Source: Sclerurus mexicanus
Taxonomy: Eukaryota; Chordata; Aves; Passeriformes; Furnariidae
Direction of reading: 5' to 3'
Assembly: GCA_013396755.1 (NCBI GenBank)
Contig: VWZF01006727.1
Coordinates: 186,215 to 250,214 of the forward strand
Length of the DNA: 64,000 nucleotides
How positions within the stretch are numbered: position 1 is the first letter of the stretch; the number at the start of each line of letters is the position of its first letter. Below, in pieces: positions 62,286 to 64,000 of the stretch. The notes beneath the pieces were generated by a model, which searched no databases, was not told the origin of the DNA, and was given only the letters and a program-made list of their open reading frames with translations. A program made the translations under genes and the position numbers.

Positions 62286-64000
62286 TATGTGAGACGGATA
62301 AAAGCTAGAACCATGTGATCTTGTAGCATGCATTCATGTCAAGGTGTGCTTATTTTTACTGAGTAAAGAGCAGTAGCTTGCAAAAGACATTATTAAAAAG
62401 TCAACTTTTCTATTAAACTAACTCTTACATTAGACTTAGCCTATGTGACACTATTTTTGAGGGAATATCATTTAGTTTCATTCATAGGTGATATTTAGCA
62501 GTGAGGCTCAAGAGCTAATTTATATAACATGGAGGAGTTTGTCATTGCACTCAGGAAAATTCTCTTGTAACTTGCTTCCTTTCTGCTTGCTTAATCCTCA
62601 TGACTAATGCTTCTTTTATGAATGGATCTTTTAGTTCACAGTGTTGCTTAAATATCCTCCTGAGTAAAGAGCTGCCTTAAAATCTTCCTAAATATTTCCA
62701 CAAATTTAAGAAAAAGGGAGAGTTACAGAGATGCGTACTGTCTTCAGTGACGAGGCTCCCCAGTAAAGATCTTTAGATGCCTAAGTAGGTGAGGTGAATC
62801 TAAGTTCACTTAGATACTAGGATGGAATTAAAAATGAATATCATCTAATCTGTGCACACTGTTGGGAATTGTCAGACATACAAGGAAGAACTGGTAATAC
62901 AAGGGTCATATAGGACAGGAGTCTCTATGCACTAAGTAGCATTTTGTTGTTTTAAAAAGGTTTTTATTGTTTTCTCAAGGCAAATACATCCCTAAACTGC
63001 TTTCCAAAGGCCTGCTCCAAATTATACATTGGACAGTATCTTTTCTCTACCTGTTAAAAGCCACAGGTATTCTGGCTTTAGCAGGATATTATTAAGTTTG
63101 AAACATATGCATCAAGACTATTTAAATGAGTTGTTAATTAGTCAGTGCTTAAAAAACAACACATTTTCTCTAGTGTACTGTTCCAATACTAATAACTCAT
63201 GCTCTTCCCATCTGTTTGAATCCACCTGTTATCATTATTTTAAACCTACATTAAAAAGTCTACAGTGAAGGAACCAATTTCATAGTGCATGTTCATGCCC
63301 AGAAACAATGATAATATTTTTTGTTGCTATCACAAGGTACATACTAAACATTTTCCTTCAGTGTTGATATTGTAAATTGAAATTCATACTAGAAATGAGA
63401 CAAGGATGATTTAAGGCAAATAGGATTTTACATTTGTTGAGAGGGAAGACATACTGGAAAGAAAAGTACATAATAGTTTCTCATGACCATGTTTTTATTA
63501 AGTTAGTGCTTTTCACATATACTCCACTAAATAACACCCAGCTTAGTTTATACTGCCAGCATGAGATTAATCTTCTGGTTATCTGACCATCTTCCATATT
63601 ATATTCTTAAACGTCATGGATGCAGGAAAAAAAAAGAAAAAAAAGAGTGATTTGAGACAGGGAAAACCAGGGAACATGTGGCAAAAGGAACCATTGTTCT
63701 GAGCCAGTATTATTCATCTACAGCTTGTTGATAAGTCATAATTCATCCCTGTTATAGTTCTCATTCTACTTCCCAAAATAGTAGCAAACATTTTTGCTTC
63801 AAAATTTCCAATTAGAAATAGTTTTCTGTTTGTAATGTTTGTAAAATTTGGTATTTATAGGGATTTTATTTTTTTTTTTTCCCAAAGCACAGAGACCTCT
63901 TGGGAAACATAGTAGAATAAATTAATTGAGAATTTATGTTCACACACTTGTGGAATCAAAAAATAAAGGAAAGCAAACCTGGCAATAAATTACACCTTGT
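62286..64000. other. Intergenic, nothing recognised
   Basis: AT-rich sequence to the window end, with small homopolymer runs. No gene, CR1 or LTR signature. Confidence 0.65.

Overview
The window looks like an AT-rich, gene-free stretch of a bird nuclear genome. The diagnostic evidence is CR1 LINE debris: I count about 17 copies, nearly all cut off at the 5' side, many keeping the CR1 3' end (the 'ttcca-accc ... attctatgattctatg' type tail, or its complement). There are also solo-type LTRs of endogenous retroviruses whose terminal and body motifs (ctgggataGAGTTAATTTT at one end, ggcacctggcatccag...accaca at the other) I know from neoavian, especially passerine, genomes. I cannot name the species or the order. 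I found no supportable protein-coding exon, tRNA, rRNA, CRISPR array or bacterial-type operon. Every open frame is short and is either repeat-derived or consistent with chance in AT-rich DNA.

Layout. 1-60: end of a minus-strand LTR cut by the window edge. 61-4855: featureless. 4856-5745: a plus-strand LTR split by a minus-strand CR1. 5746-10538: featureless. 10539-11403: a plus-strand LTR whose 3' half appears twice around a single N, almost certainly an assembly artefact. 11404-19239: featureless apart from a small hairpin and a short microsatellite. 19240-23100: three minus-strand CR1 pieces, plus a perfect oestrogen-response-element-like palindrome at 22421-22437. About 23480-24366: a probable LTR with a TATA box and an AATAAA signal. 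25690-28372: three plus-strand CR1 pieces and a perfect 36-bp tandem duplication. 28373-34487: mostly featureless, with a G/T-rich low-complexity run. 34488-34945: two minus-strand CR1 tails. 39644-40227 and 46597-47060: two minus-strand solo-type LTRs. 42358-46238: two plus-strand CR1 tails, a striking 13-bp perfect hairpin and a GC-richer patch. 48678-52945: four minus-strand CR1 copies, the last about 1.66 kb and still showing reverse-transcriptase motifs. 56217-56397: a 180-bp polypyrimidine tract. 57820-57960: a CR1 tail. About 61096-62285: a plus-strand CR1 split by a roughly 0.8-kb LTR-like insertion. 62286-64000: featureless.

Nothing here works together as a gene set. The informative content is repeat history: nested insertions give relative ages, and the duplication at the N is a quality flag. 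Several repeat-poor stretches could be conserved non-coding elements, but that needs cross-species alignment. I looked for a novel system and did not find one.
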